Origin: Morella rubra
Taxonomy: Eukaryota > Streptophyta > Magnoliopsida > Fagales > Myricaceae
Assembly (NCBI GenBank): GCA_003952965.2
Contig: CM025855.1
Span: 35,983,742-36,047,741 of the forward strand
Length of the DNA: 64,000 bases
Direction: 5' to 3'
Shown piece by piece: positions 1 to 11,899 of the stretch (the first letter of the stretch is position 1; every line of letters begins with the position of its first letter). Position numbers and translations under genes: made by a program. A model generated the notes under the pieces. That model had not been told where the DNA came from. It was given only the letters and a program-made list of their open reading frames with translations, and ran no database searches.

Positions 1-1520
1 TAATTTGTGGCTGAAATTAAATTAGTGTTCATTCAGTTAGCTCTAATTGTTCTACTTTGGCAAAACCCTAAAGGATTTGTCATTTCTGCTTTCCTGTCTT
101 TGGTGAAGAGTTCTGTCGTGCCCACAACTCACACTTGCTGATGTTTTGGTTTCAAATTATGCACTAGAAAACTGGTCAATCAGCAAAATTACGTGTGGCA
201 TATATATACATGGATGTAACGGGGAATATGCAAACTTATTTTTGGAAAATGGATATCCGGGGATGATTAGAGCTGGGAAGACAGAAGAGATTGTTGCGTA
301 TAAAAAACCATCCAATTATATGTGTCTATATATACTTGATACATATATAGAAAGAATATATATGTAGAGTACACTCAGTTTAAGTGCTAATGCTCCAGAA
401 ACCACCCGACCCTAGGTAGCTATCATGCTTCAATTATTAAACAGTATCATGCGCCCTAGCAAATCAAAATAGATGGCTGCTGGGCAAGGGCGACTAGTCA
501 TGGCCCGCTAATTTGAGACACTTCACATGATCAGTACTATGAAACAAAATCCCCCTTTTGGTACATATGCATTTCCATTTGATTGGAAAATACATATATA
601 TAGTGGGTTCACCCTCAGCTTCCATTCAATATATGCTTTATTGACTGGATGATCAACTTCTTTCCAACGTATTTTTTTCCCCTTTCCAATGTAAGGCGCA
701 TTTGGATTCCTTTTGGGAAGCGTATTCAGATTGACGTATTTGGCTGGCGTTTGACATCAAGAGCACATTTCTTCTAGCATTTGGGAATTTTGAAGTTTGA
801 GACTATAGGCTCTTTAGTACTGGTAATTGCTTGAAATGGAACTGTTCCAAAACTTATGTGGTCATGGGCTGATGTATCGGGGGTAAATTTGAGCTCTTAA
901 TCCATCTGGAGAAAACAAGTTGACAAGATTTTGTCACCGTGAAATTCAAAAACACCCTTGAAAAATACTACCCTAAGAATATGTTGCTGTATGGTGGTAA
1001 TGCACTGCAATATCTGCCATTATAGATGTTGGTCATGTCAAGGGCATTTCTTTAAAATTTAGGGGGTTTCTTCTTTCAATAGAAAACGGGAAAATGCTTT
1101 GGTTCGTGACTCAGCTGAGTGGCCGTCCCATATTAAGGAGTGGGATGTATATGTGTGCAAGTGATTTGCCCTCTCAGAATACTATTGTTAGCTACTTGGA
1201 CTTGCCTCTTGCTTTATTGGCAGCGCTGAATTATTGACAGAACCCATTGAACGCCGTGGTTCACTTATCTAAGTTATCCCTGCACATTGAGCATAGTTTT
1301 GGTTCTAGTCGTTGTCCTGCTCCATTTAGAGAGAAGAATTAGACAAGTCACAATTTCATTCTGTCCAGATTTACAATTAGCAGTACTACACTTCTTGCGT
1401 TTGGTAGATTGGCTATGTGACGTGAAGGATGTAACCAGAGACGAACTCCTCCTAGTGCTAACTGTAAGGTGCAGGGCCGAACTACGGCTACCATATCATA
1501 CATGTACACAACGGATATAG
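1..1520. other. Intergenic, no recognisable gene
   Basis: This stretch is AT-rich, and its short open frames have no signature that I recognise. It lies beyond the 3' end of the minus-strand ATL gene. I see no terminal repeats, tRNA or conserved domain in it. Confidence 0.5.
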
Positions 1521-2210
1521 CTAACTGATCAGTCCCCTATAATTGTGTACCAAACCTTCACGTTCTAGTGGTGCAATGCTTACAATGATTTCTTGCACAG
1601 TTGGAGGCGGTTCAGATGGGCTAGCCTGGCTGCATGAGCCGACAATCTTTTGGCACGTCTCCATAAGGCAGTGTCTGCATTTTGGGCACGACGAGTGTGA
1701 ACTTAGCCACTTATCAATGCACCGGACGTGGAACCCATGGTTGCACTTCGGTAGAAGGCGCACACGCTCACCTGGTGTAAAATCTGATAGACATATGGCA
1801 CACTCAGTGTCCAAGCCTGGTTGGTTGAGCTCAGCCGAGTAGCTCACTGTGGGGAAAGTCTTGAGGGCCTTTCTCTTGACCCCAGTATTGGCTGTCCGAG
1901 CTGAGATGCTTCCACTTGACTCGGAGGCTACTAAACTTGAACACCTTAACGCACACCTAATTATAGAATTTAGCCCCAAGGAGCAGATTAAGGCACACAA
2001 GAGGACTGAGAGGACCATAACAACATTTGCATCGAAGCTATTGTCAGAACCCCCGTAGTTTTCTGCAGACTTGTGGCTATTTGCGGCGACCGGAGAAGAT
2101 GCGGCCGTTGGTGTTTGGTAAAGAGGGTTGTGAAGGAGCAATCTCCTCGAGTAAAAGTCTCCTACAAAATCTTGGAGTAGCTGAGTAGGTGCGGGGGAAG
2201 AAACAGTCAT
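1521..2210 (-). CDS. ATL-family RING-H2 finger E3 ubiquitin ligase (ATL78/ATL8-like)
   Basis: Single-exon gene of 229 aa, the usual intronless form and size of ATL proteins. After an N-terminal stretch with YSRRLLLH (residues ~20-27), a hydrophobic segment at ~65-85 should anchor the protein in a membrane. A basic GLD-like linker leads to the RING-H2 domain at ~136-178. The pattern is C-x2-C, x14, C-x-H-x2-H-x2-C, x10, C-x2-C, with the family's Pro before the third Cys ([10 protein letters not shown]) and Trp after the sixth ligand (CIDKW). It would recruit an E2 and ubiquitinate membrane-associated targets. The N-terminal motif recalls ATL78, but the subfamily is inferred. The ATG lies about 80 bp downstream of a TATA box on the same strand. 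Substrates cannot be told from sequence. Confidence 0.92.
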   Translation of the reverse strand: MTVSSPAPTQLLQDFVGDFYSRRLLLHNPLYQTPTAASSPVAANSHKSAENYGGSDNSFDANVVMVLSVLLCALICSLGLNSIIRCALRCSSLVASESSGSISARTANTGVKRKALKTFPTVSYSAELNQPGLDTECAICLSDFTPGERVRLLPKCNHGFHVRCIDKWLSSHSSCPKCRHCLMETCQKIVGSCSQASPSEPPPTVQEIIVSIAPLEREGLVHNYRGLIS

Positions 2211-2287
2211 GTTTGTAGTGTTTCTTGGGGTTTAGGATTTTGGGTATAGCAAGATTGCACTTCTTGGGGGTAGCTGCAAGGGGGGAA

Positions 2288-2296
2288 TTATATATA
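2288..2296 (-). promoter_or_regulatory. TATA box of the ATL gene
   Basis: Read on the minus strand this is TATATATAA, about 80 bp upstream of the ATL start codon. That is a normal distance for a short 5' leader. No other core promoter element was identified. Confidence 0.5.
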
Positions 2297-2621
2297 GGAA
2301 AGGATAAAGGGTTGAATTTGCCTTTGGAGCTATACTGGTTAACTTGAAATTGGCTATTTAGTATATTCTGGGGGGTTTTAGCTCCTGCGATAGGGTTCTA
2401 TCTTTTTATCGATCAATATGTAGCGAGGTAATAGGTCTCCGACCTTATGGATCCTCCACTGAGCTTTCGTATATTTTAATGGGCTCTCTAATCAGAATGG
2501 GGCCCTCCCACCACTTCGAACGCAGAAGGAAGTGCCAGGTGGGATTTGCTCGTTCCCGAATCATACACATCTCTAAATGCAGAAGGGGACCCATAGCCCC
2601 AGAACTGGCCAGAAGCAGTAC

Positions 2622-2724
2622 GTAGTTAGCGGAGCTTCTCTCACATGACATGGAAATACAAGTTGATAGATGCAGTAGTTAGCGGAGCTTCTCTCTGTGC
2701 ATGACATGGAAATACAAGTTGATA
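2622..2724. repeat. Local tandem duplication, ~50-bp unit x2
   Basis: The segment starting GTAGTTAGCGGAGCTTCTCT occurs at 2622-2668 and again at 2675-2724. The copies are nearly identical apart from a small insertion in the second one. Confidence 0.75.
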
Positions 2725-4866
2725 CGAGTGGGGCCTTTCAAGAAAAACGAGATATTTTTTGTTTTTTGTTTTGCATCTGCTTTATTATTATTTTAGTGAT
2801 ACATACAGGCCAAAATCTATCGAGTCAGACTCAGCTCAAGTTGAGAATCATCCACTAATCCCTGTTCAGCTCACAACAAAAGTTAGACTCATGGAACATG
2901 ATTGGTCTATCCAGCACTATTTCCTCCTTTATCCTCCTCTATAGTATGTCGATAATAGGGGTACAATGTATTTCTGAAGTATCTAAAGATCTGAACCAGT
3001 ACGGTCAATATAGATTCTTTTTAATTCATTTTTTTATTATTTAATCAATGTGGTGCATCTTATAAGATCTCCTACCTTCTTTCAAATTGACAAGTTGGTT
3101 CAAACATATCTCTTTTATAGATGTTTTGATTGTTTTCAATACATGGAGGAAAAATTGTTAAAGTCGATATGGTTTTGAGGAAAATTTCATTCACCCATGT
3201 TATCTGGGTCCAGTTTTCTGGAATCGAATTAGGTGGGTTTGGTTTATGTGATCCTCTAGAAAAGTGCATGGAGTGATGGAGACCCGTTCTCAGTTCTCAT
3301 GAAAGCTCTTCTCGACGAGCATATATAGACTTGTCTCGGTTTGAATTTCACTAGCGCCTGCAAACGCTGCCCCAAGCACAGAGAGGTCACTTGAAGCCGG
3401 TGAAAGTGACAAGTTCGTAGCTAGGGACAGTGCAAGCGGAAATGGAGTTCGGGGTAGAGTCCTATATATACGTATTTTCCAATTGATGACCTGCGATAAC
3501 CAAACAGGTAGCAACTAGACCCACTGTTTTAACTTCTAGCATGGCATGGCATGACTTTGCATTTGTCACGCTGAGTCGAGAGCTGATGAAAGTTTACACA
3601 CCGACCGTTCTTTGTTTAGCGTAAGATCTTATCTTAGCAAGAGGCAATCTCAGTACTCCAAAGCGAAACACGCACTACTGAAGAGCACAAATGGGAGCCA
3701 CCTGTAAATCACAATCCTTTCCGTGCAACTCCTGTAACTTTTTGTCTGTATGTCATACGTATTAACGTTATTAATCCTCTGCATAAAAAAACTCTTCTGT
3801 TTTCAATTGCTAAAAATAGCAACCCATGTTTTAACTATCCAGTACGTACTTCCGTACGAAACCTAATTGCCATCTCCCGCATCAGCTGGATACAATTTAC
3901 CGACATGGAAATGCCCCCCTAAGATTCGCCTCTTTTGTTGATGGGCAACGAGAACCAAGTTATGATCTTTTGGCCAAGTAAGTAGCTTGTCAGATGGAAT
4001 TAGTCTAGTATATATACTAGTAATATTAATTGACTTAATTTGCCTCGTGGCTACTAAAGAAGCACCAGATCGGTGTATTAATGGAAGTAACAAGAGCTTA
4101 ATTAACAGGGTTGATACAAATCTATGTGTATGCAGCAATAGAGAGCATATAAAATGGAATGGTTCTGTGGAGGATATTGTAGATTTATTCAGAAAAAGCT
4201 GCCCTAGACAGCAACTGGGGGATGCCCTTGCTCCTGCTTTTTTCACTTTCATTGATTATTGTTAGTAAGAGATGATCAGAGACATGCTAAGATTAAAGTG
4301 AAAGGGAATTGCTTTTCTCTTTTGTTTTTGATCTTGTTTGTACTAGAAGCACACCACTACTCGGATCCATATCTTGTTCGAAGGTTGGATTCCCATAAGT
4401 TGTCGTTTTCGTGGGTCCAAGTTAAGATAAATAGAGAAACATTATCTTCTTTGTATATTGTGATGGCTGAACAAATTACTTCAAATTTTAAAAAAACCAA
4501 ACAAACTTGTGGTGTTAAGAAAACAAATGTGATCCACGTGCCGTACAGACGCTAAGAAGTGCGGAGTATGATTAATTCTTGGCCATGATTATCACCTTTC
4601 GGAAAATGGGTTGTATGGCAGAGTGGGGAAGCACTAGTACTAGTGTAGCTTTTGGAAACAGCTAGCGCAGTACTAACCCCACCAAACCCTATTGAAGAAG
4701 TTCGATCCAATATCGATGCCCATGATTTTGATTGCCAATTACTTGCCTATATCTCACATCATATATAGCTAGATCAGATCATAGGAGAATTAAGCAATAT
4801 ATATGTGCTATCGTTTCGTTAAATCTTTTGGTAGAAAGTGAGATAATACAAGTTAACGACCCAACA
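2725..4866. other. Intergenic, no supported gene
   Basis: There are several short open frames on both strands, for example a hydrophobic-start frame at 3987-4265 (+) and one at 3290-3514 (-). None has a domain, a splice context or an identity that I recognise, so none is called. Confidence 0.4.
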
Positions 4867-4879
4867 CATAATTTGGAAA

Positions 4880-5797
4880 CAAAAAAAAAAATAAAAATAT
4901 TAGGGAAGGCTCTATTCTCTTTTTAGAATTTTCTACCCCTCCTTTCGTCTGAAACCTTGGCCTCCTCCTTTTCTGTGACCCGCGACGGGAGGAGCAGTGC
5001 CCCTCCCTCTCTTGGCCTATCAAAATCACCCCCTCCCTGCACCTTTTTAGACCTATTTTGTGGCCATTTTCAAAGTAAGATCTCAACATTTCAGGTGGTC
5101 ACCGGTGGCCACGCACGCCAGGGACGACTTCAGCAGCTCTAGGTGTTCGAGTTCAGCCCTTTCCGATCGTTGTCGACCGGCTCGTCCTCTCCCATGCACC
5201 CGCCCCTTTTTGGAGTTGTTTGGTGGTTTCTTGAGGCTTTGCGTTTTCGCTGGATTTCAACCAGCCAGTGGCTTCCTTTTCATGTGTTTTTTTTTTTTTT
5301 TTTTTTTTTTAAATTTCAGTGGGATTCTGTAGGAGGGAGCAGGTAATGACCACCCAGTTTTGGCGACTTTCAGCGAATTCACATTATATGGTCGATCTTT
5401 GCGAGCTCAAATCTTCATTGCAGATGCTATCCTGGTGGTCCTTCACTTGCACCTTAGCCACTTTTTATTGTGGACCTCGTTGTCCATTTGTGCAGGTGTG
5501 GACGATCTTTCAGGGAAGTGAGAGCAAGGTGCTTGACTACCCACTCCTCTGTCAACCACTATTTTCGACCGAAATATTATCAGGCCTTTGGGCCCATCTT
5601 GTTGAGGCCTTTATAGCCATTTGGAACCAGGCCTCCAAGGCTAATCGATGTGCAGCCCCTTGGGCTTTAAATGATGTTGTTATGGGCTCTATGCTCATAT
5701 TTCTTGTATCCAGCTTCCAGAACTAGTTTGTATTTAGCACGCTTGTAAGATTCCTGGTGAAATGAAATTTAAGTTTACTTAGAAAAAAAGAAGAAGC
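4880..5797 (+). mobile_element. Possible retroposed insert with A-rich 3' end
   Basis: A 12-bp direct repeat, CATAATTT(G/A)GAA, occurs at about 4867 and 5798. The right copy is preceded by an A-rich run (AGAAAAAAAGAAGAAG). That is the expected structure of a LINE-mediated insertion. The interior begins pyrimidine-rich with C-rich patches, has a poly-T run near 5287-5310, and carries a 135-codon open frame (5319-5726) with no domain I know. It could be a LINE fragment, a SINE-like element or a processed transcript. One mismatch in the repeat and an A-run just inside the left boundary keep confidence low. Confidence 0.35.
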
Positions 5798-5799
5798 AT

Positions 5800-7614
5800 A
5801 ATTTAGAAGAGATTGATAGGTTTTCTCTTTTAGTTTAAAAGACTCATTCCAGGTAAGAATTATATTTTCGTGCGCCTGTGAGTTTTTTCATTTCTCATGA
5901 TCTATAAATTAATATGGGCAAGAGAGCGGTTGCTAGATCAACGGGATGAACAAAGAGAGAGTGCTATATATACGGGAAGATCCTAGTCTAATCTTTGAGA
6001 TTTTTCTACCTATCATAATCAGGAAGCACTAAAAATCCTCTTGTTGATAGAGCTACAGAAATCACACCCTTTTAGGATCAATTCAATTCATAGTACTGGA
6101 AGTACTTGAGATCTATTGGACTGCTTTCCCTTTCCTCTGAGAATAAATAATCTTTTTTTAATGCTCTTTATATGAAAACAGGTTCGATTTACTTACCCAA
6201 ACAAAATAAAAACAAAAAATTGCTCATTTTGCTTTACCTTTGAGAATTTCAACTTCTCCATTCACTATTTATTAAACCCCATCCTAATAAGTTATCTTGT
6301 CATCTGCTTAGTATAGGATTCAACAATTATCGTTTGACCCACGGGTAATTTAATTAGGTTCTACACTGGCAACGAGACAAGAATAATTAAATTCGTTCAA
6401 ACTTGGGATCTACACGGTAGTCTTACCTTTATAATTCTACCGTTTCCATGAGATTCGTTAGCCTCAGTACTTCTTCTTCTTTTTTCTAAGTAAGCTTCAG
6501 TACTTCTTAACTCTATACGTTGTTGGCAATATATAATACAATGGAATGGGATGGTTTGTGCTCTTTGCCCCTTACCTCAAGAAACGTAAAGCTCGGGTAT
6601 TTCAGACGCCAATGTACAATATTTAGCGTTGTCTCCATCTGCTGAAAACCCCTAATTTGCTCCAATAGACTATCCCAACAAGATTCAGTCATTCCAAAAG
6701 CGAAAAAAGTACAAGGAAAATTCCATTCTTGTCAAGCAAGCTTCTTTCTTCCAACCGTGTCCTGACTCCTTTCGAAGGTCAGAAGGGTTGACAAACAGGA
6801 AGCGACGTGTTCGAGTGGTTAATCTTGCACTTGAATCACGGTTAGTCACAATGTTGTCGTATGATTATCTGAATTACATCTGTCGTGCACCAATTATCTC
6901 AACGAGTTAACGTTGTTGAGTAGGTTGTTAAGTGGAATTTCTACTCCAGCGATACCCCTATAAGTGTCAGGCAAAACAAACGCATTTGGACTTTTCATAT
7001 TGCAGAAGAAACCAATATTGGAAGTTCCACTTTAGGGGAAAAGAAAGGGGAAAAACCAATGAAGGTTACAGCTTTATAATCCTGAGAGAACATATGATGG
7101 ATCCACGTAGACTAAGCAATAGTTAATGGAATTGGATCAAGTTCATCAGTGTATCATATGGTGTCTCAAACCTAGTACCAAAACTCCACTAATTGTTTGG
7201 AAAAGCTTTCCACGAGTTCTCTGGAAAAGTATGAAAAAAAAAAAAGAGCTTTCTGAAAGTTCTCCGGAAATAAAGCTAAAATGCAAAGTGAGGAAAGGGA
7301 GATGTAAATAAGGAAGGAATGCATATGGAGGGCAGGTGTGTCGTTGAAAACTAATGCCAAGGACAATTAATGCAAATATAAAACTGAAAAGAAAACAAGT
7401 TCGATCTAAAAGCACGTAGGTTGAGAATTAGCATGTTCTACCCATTTGATTAGGTAGAGAGAATGTGATCTTTTCTTTCTTCTTTTTCTTGCTTTGGCTT
7501 AACCTAGAGTCGGTAAGCTGATACAACATTTCGAGTTCTGTGGAAAAAACACTCCAACAACTGTGGAGGAGTCACTCAAACGTTAGAGAGAGAGAAGAGA
7601 GAGAGGGAGGGGAG
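5800..7614. other. Intergenic, nothing recognised
   Basis: AT-rich DNA without a supported gene. A (GA)n-rich and G-rich tract at about 7585-7620 directly precedes the hAT-type element. Confidence 0.45.
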
Positions 7615-7622
7615 GGGGGGAC

Positions 7623-8402
7623 TAAGGGTCTTCATTTGCACCGGCGGTGGCGGTTTTGCCACCGATACCGTAACCGATAAAAGCGGTACCCATCACCACC
7701 GATACCGTAATCGGTAAGAGCGGTTATTGTGCCTTAGCGGTGCAGTGGCAGTGTCAAATATGTGATTCCGTCAATTGTGGTGACGGTGACAGTTTTCGCC
7801 AAACCGTTACCTACACTACCGTTAACCACCCCTAGTTTAGACTTGAGATGATTATTGATTATATGACATACTTTTGTTGGGCTTTTGTTAGAATATGTTA
7901 GTTGGTTTATGTCACATTGTTGGACACTTTTTATTAGACTTTAGTCTTTTATGTTTGAATATTATATTATGTTGGACTTTTGACAACTTATTATATTTGT
8001 TATGAGTATTAATGATTATGATATTATGTTTGAATAGGTTATGATATTTGTCCATTTGATATGATTTATTGATTATGATATTATGTTAGAAATTTAACAG
8101 GTTATGATATTTGAATGATTATATTTGTTGCTTATATATGGGCATCAAATGGTCTTAATGGTCCAAAAAAGCCCAAAACAGTGAAAAAAATGAAAAGCCC
8201 AAAAAAAAGCCCATTTTTTTGGCTCAACGATTACACAGTTTAAGCGGTTACTGTCTAATCGTTACCATTAATACCGTCACTGGCAAAGACGATTATTGTG
8301 CCTTAACGGTGCAATGGCAATGTCAAATATGTGATTCCATCAATTGCGGTGATGGTGACGGTTTTGTTAAACCGTCACCTACACTACCGTTAACCACCCC
8401 TA
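7623..8402. mobile_element. Non-autonomous hAT-type element, 780 bp, 8-bp TSD
   Basis: The element starts TAAGGGTC and ends CACCCCTA, resembling hAT termini of the TAGGGGTG class. A perfect 8-bp target duplication, GGGGGGAC, flanks it at 7615-7622 and 8403-8410. Both subterminal regions are packed with ACCG/CGGT motifs (ACCGTAACCG, ACCGTTA), which would be transposase-binding repeats. There is no transposase frame. About 180 bp ending in GTTAACCACCCCTA occur twice, ending at ~7834 and at 8402, so the right end has been duplicated internally. Confidence 0.8.
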
Positions 8403-9009
8403 GGGGGGACTGCCAACAAAGTGGGCAAATTCCTAGCTTTATATTGAGGGCTGCGTGTTTGTTTAAGACTAAACTGAACAGTTTTTTTTATACTTGGTTG
8501 GCCTCTTGGGCCTTCGCTTCTTGTCCACCACGTGGTAGCTGAATACTTTTTGTTAACTGGCAGCACCTTGATGAACCCGCGGTGTTTATGAATTATAATA
8601 TATTTAATCCCTCTTTGGTTCTTATTCTTAAACCTAACTATTTTTATCTTAAAATATTTATAGAGTACAATTCAGAAAGAGATAAATCGTATAATGTGTT
8701 GAACCATGCAACGTCTTACTTTGTTCTTTTTTAAAGGCCCGATCTTTTTGCGCCAATACTGTTGCAAGACTGTTATTTAGCGGCTCACGAGCAACATAAA
8801 GACTAAGGTTGTTCATCACTTGCTCTTTTTTTATAACCCTTTCTATTCTATTTCATCTATGGTTCCTCCATAAGAACACTAAACACCTAGCTTCACAGAG
8901 CAGCTCTCTCGCTCCTAAGGTGTTTTGTCTCTATTGGATCAAGTTACAATCTACTAGAAAGCTTGAATTTAGGTATACATATTAGATCGGTCAATGTATT
9001 TTGTAATAA

Positions 9010-9105
9010 TAAGTTCGTTATTTTATTAATTAAAAAGTAGAACTCAAAGTTTCAAAGGAAAACACATTGATGTAAATTACCATTATATATAAGATATAGT
9101 GGAAA
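9010..9105 (+). mobile_element. Copia (Ty1) fossil, RNase H region, left piece
   Basis: Residues of the type KHIDVNYH are typical of the end of the copia RNase H domain. This is a broken fossil of which only a small 3' part of pol is recognisable. It is interrupted at its right edge by the solo LTR described next and continues beyond that LTR. Confidence 0.6.
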
Positions 9106-10949
9106 TGTAATACCCCGACCCAAAAATTCAAATGGACAGAGTTCCGCTTGAAAAATTAGACTATCCACCCTGCTTACAAGTAATATTCCCAACCAAGAAA
9201 CACAAAAGAAAATTCTATTCTATCTCTTAATATATAATCCAAACTCAGAATCCAACCAATGCATAAGAAAAACTATAATACCCAAGAGTTTCATCAGAGC
9301 ACTACTTTAAAATCTTCAAATCCCACAATTTTTTTTAAAAATAGATCCAAATAAATAGTTTTCCCAAATGAAATAAAATTACTAAAATCTCTAGAAAACT
9401 CTTTATTCGATAACCCTGTAGTTTGTGACCTTATAAAAAACTACCACTCGATATCTCCTACTACTCGCTACCATCGACTGCTAAATTTGAAAGATAGGAA
9501 GTAAATGGTGAGCTACAACTAGCTCAGTAAGTAGTAATCAATGAGGTAGGGGAAATGAAAATTTTATAGACATAACCAAGATTAAGAAAATGTAGTGAGC
9601 GATACCAAATTGAGAACGTGATTTATAACAAAATATCCAGGCCAAGCAATATAGTGAAATTATCAATAGTCACACAGACCCAATGGTCACAAAGACCTCC
9701 AATGACAAGACAGTCACAAGCACGAGGATAGTTTGATAGTATGCTCACGACACAAATTTCACAGTGATAGGACAACCATTTCAAATGAGTTCGTGAAATC
9801 TCATTTTTACCAAAATTCATTCAATTCCCCTAAGGCATCAAAAATCGTTTAAAATACAGTGCACGTTTAAAATCCAACATTTCCAAAATTCAAGAATTCA
9901 TAATAATTCATCCAAACCGGTTTGAAAGAAATATTTAAAAATTATGCATGTATTTTTCACAAAATAAGAATTTCATAAAAAGTCTCATTGAAAGACCACT
10001 TACCTCAAACGCTTAACCTGAAGCCTAAATTTCTTTAAAAAAACTTGCTAAATAATCAATCAGAACCTAAATAAATTTAAATATAATTAATCAATACCAA
10101 CATGGGGTTCGAATCATTCTATACAACTCTAAAATAATTAAACTACTACGTTAGCTAAAGCATCTCCTCAGGAACACTCTCAGCACTAGAAACCATCAGG
10201 TAATCCTTATTGAAAAATCTAGACAACCCTTAAAACGCTATCTTTGCACTTTAATCCACACATATCTCCACTATAAACTGAATGGTAAAATTCCAGCAAC
10301 ACTCATCTCTATCAAACACAAAGTCTCCCCAAAAGTCCCACTTATTATCACCCTACAACAACCTAAAATAAATCTGAAAATCTCGAAATCTCAAATCCAA
10401 CTTCATCATAGATAGAGACTTGAAGAAGAGAAATTACTCACCAAATGCGTCGATGAGATCGAAAGAAAACCGATTAATATCAAGGGATTGGCTTCTTAAT
10501 GTTATCTATAAAATGAAAGAACACAATTAAACCAAAGGAGTTTGAACCAATCCAAAGATTATATCATTCTTACCTCCAAGATTACCTAGCCCCTACGATT
10601 TGGTGTCTCCAAGGCTAGAGAGAGTTTCGAAAAAGAGAGGTAGAGAGGGAAAAAAATACGACTTCGAGCTGCATTTTTTGAATAATAGCGAAGATACATT
10701 TTTTAATCTCACTAGGGTTCGAATATAGCAAGATTGTAGGCAAAAATGGTGAAGAGATTTGAATTTTAAGTTTTACAAAGAGAGAGAGAAAAAAAAAGAA
10801 AAAAAAAAGAAAGAAAGAAGATTTGAAATTCAAAGGCAAAAATAGCTGAAAGACGGGGAGCTATCGCGTGAAGGAGAAGAGCTCTGCGTAAAGGGGGAAA
10901 TGCCACTTATCAAAACGCACAGTTTTGCATTTTTTTTAGGGGTATTACA
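9106..10949. mobile_element. Solo LTR, Ty3/gypsy (chromovirus-like), 1844 bp
   Basis: The LTR begins TGTAATACCCC and ends GGGGTATTACA, the terminal signature of several plant gypsy families (Tekay/Del-like). A perfect 5-bp target duplication, GGAAA, lies at 9101-9105 and 10950-10954. No internal retroelement domain lies between the ends, so this is a solo LTR left by LTR-LTR recombination. It sits inside a copia fossil and is therefore younger than it. Confidence 0.82.
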
Positions 10950-10954
10950 GGAAA

Positions 10955-11090
10955 GAAGTGAAATAATAGTCGACTATATTCCTTCTAAACAGATGTTAGC
11001 CGATCTAATGACTAAAGAATTCACTCCGGAGAAACACAAAGAATATGTGATGATTTTGTGTTTAAAATGCATCTAAATTATAAAGAGTCA
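10955..11090 (+). mobile_element. Copia (Ty1) fossil, RNase H region, right piece
   Basis: It carries the copia pol C-terminal signature VDYIPSKQMLADLMTK and is the continuation of the fossil piece left of the solo LTR. Sequence to about 11600 may belong to the same element's 3' part, but no LTR end could be fixed. It is broken and old. Confidence 0.65.
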
Positions 11091-11724
11091 CATAAGAGAA
11101 AACGTATTTCAAATAAATTTAAGGGCGCCTAAATTAAAAAAAATATAGCAAATTAACTTACATGTTATTGGATATGTCCATGAAAAAACCAACATAGTTG
11201 GTTGATATCCAGAAAATATCAGACGTTCATTGAAGAAATATCTTCCAAGGTAAATTCAATTGAAAGGTAAATGAAAATAAACACATAGTATAATGTGTAC
11301 TGATATATATTATTATTATCATTAGTGTTTAGATAATGATCATAATCTAATTACAGATTTACGACAATAGTCTCATGAGTCAGATAAAATACATATTGAA
11401 ATATGCGCATATGTTAGTCTGACTTACGGTGTAGCGTGGCACTGAACCAGTGTCATGCTGGGCTGAACGGGGTGATCAACGTCCCAACAACTCGGTTGGC
11501 GTACATCAACCGAAAGTTACGACTTCCTTGAGAGAATAAGGGTTGTCCAAATGGGTGCATTGAAACATTTTCTTGGCGTATAAATAACACCCCAGCTGCG
11601 TGTTATTTTTACCGGTTTTCACACTTCAAAACAGAGCCCGTTCATGCACAAATTCTCCATTGGATTCCAGTGTTTGATGCTGCCCGTATTAAGATTGGCG
11701 CATTATGAACCTTAAAATATTTAA

Positions 11725-11895
11725 AGCCTGTTTGTTTTCAAAATTTTAACCAAAATTTTACTTTTATTAAATACATTTCAAAATTTTTTTATTTTTATTT
11801 TTATTTTTACTTTTACTTTTATCACACATTCACCAATTTCAATACCATCTCTTTTTTAACACCAACATAAAATTTTAAACTCAAACGCACTGTTA
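11725..11895. mobile_element. Small AT-rich MITE, copy 1
   Basis: About 170 bp with inverted ends: left GTTTGTTTTCAAAATTTT, right the complement of a GCGTTTGAGTTTAAAATTTT-like sequence. The interior CACCAATTTCAATACCAT is shared with a second copy near 48.93-49.11 kb. The family was not identified and no target duplication could be fixed. Confidence 0.5.
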
Positions 11896-11899
11896 ATGT

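Noticed and set aside
3290-3514. Minus-strand 74-codon frame with hydrophobic and Ser-rich segments
   Set aside because: No domain, no splice context and no start context. TATATA motifs nearby are common in AT-rich DNA.
3987-4265. Plus-strand 92-codon frame with a hydrophobic start and several Cys, suggestive of a secreted peptide
   Set aside because: Cys spacing fits no family I know, and the opposite strand is open too; not enough to call a gene.
6798-6860. tRNA-like A-box (GTTCGAGTGGTTAAT)
   Set aside because: No B-box at the right distance and no pairing acceptor stem.
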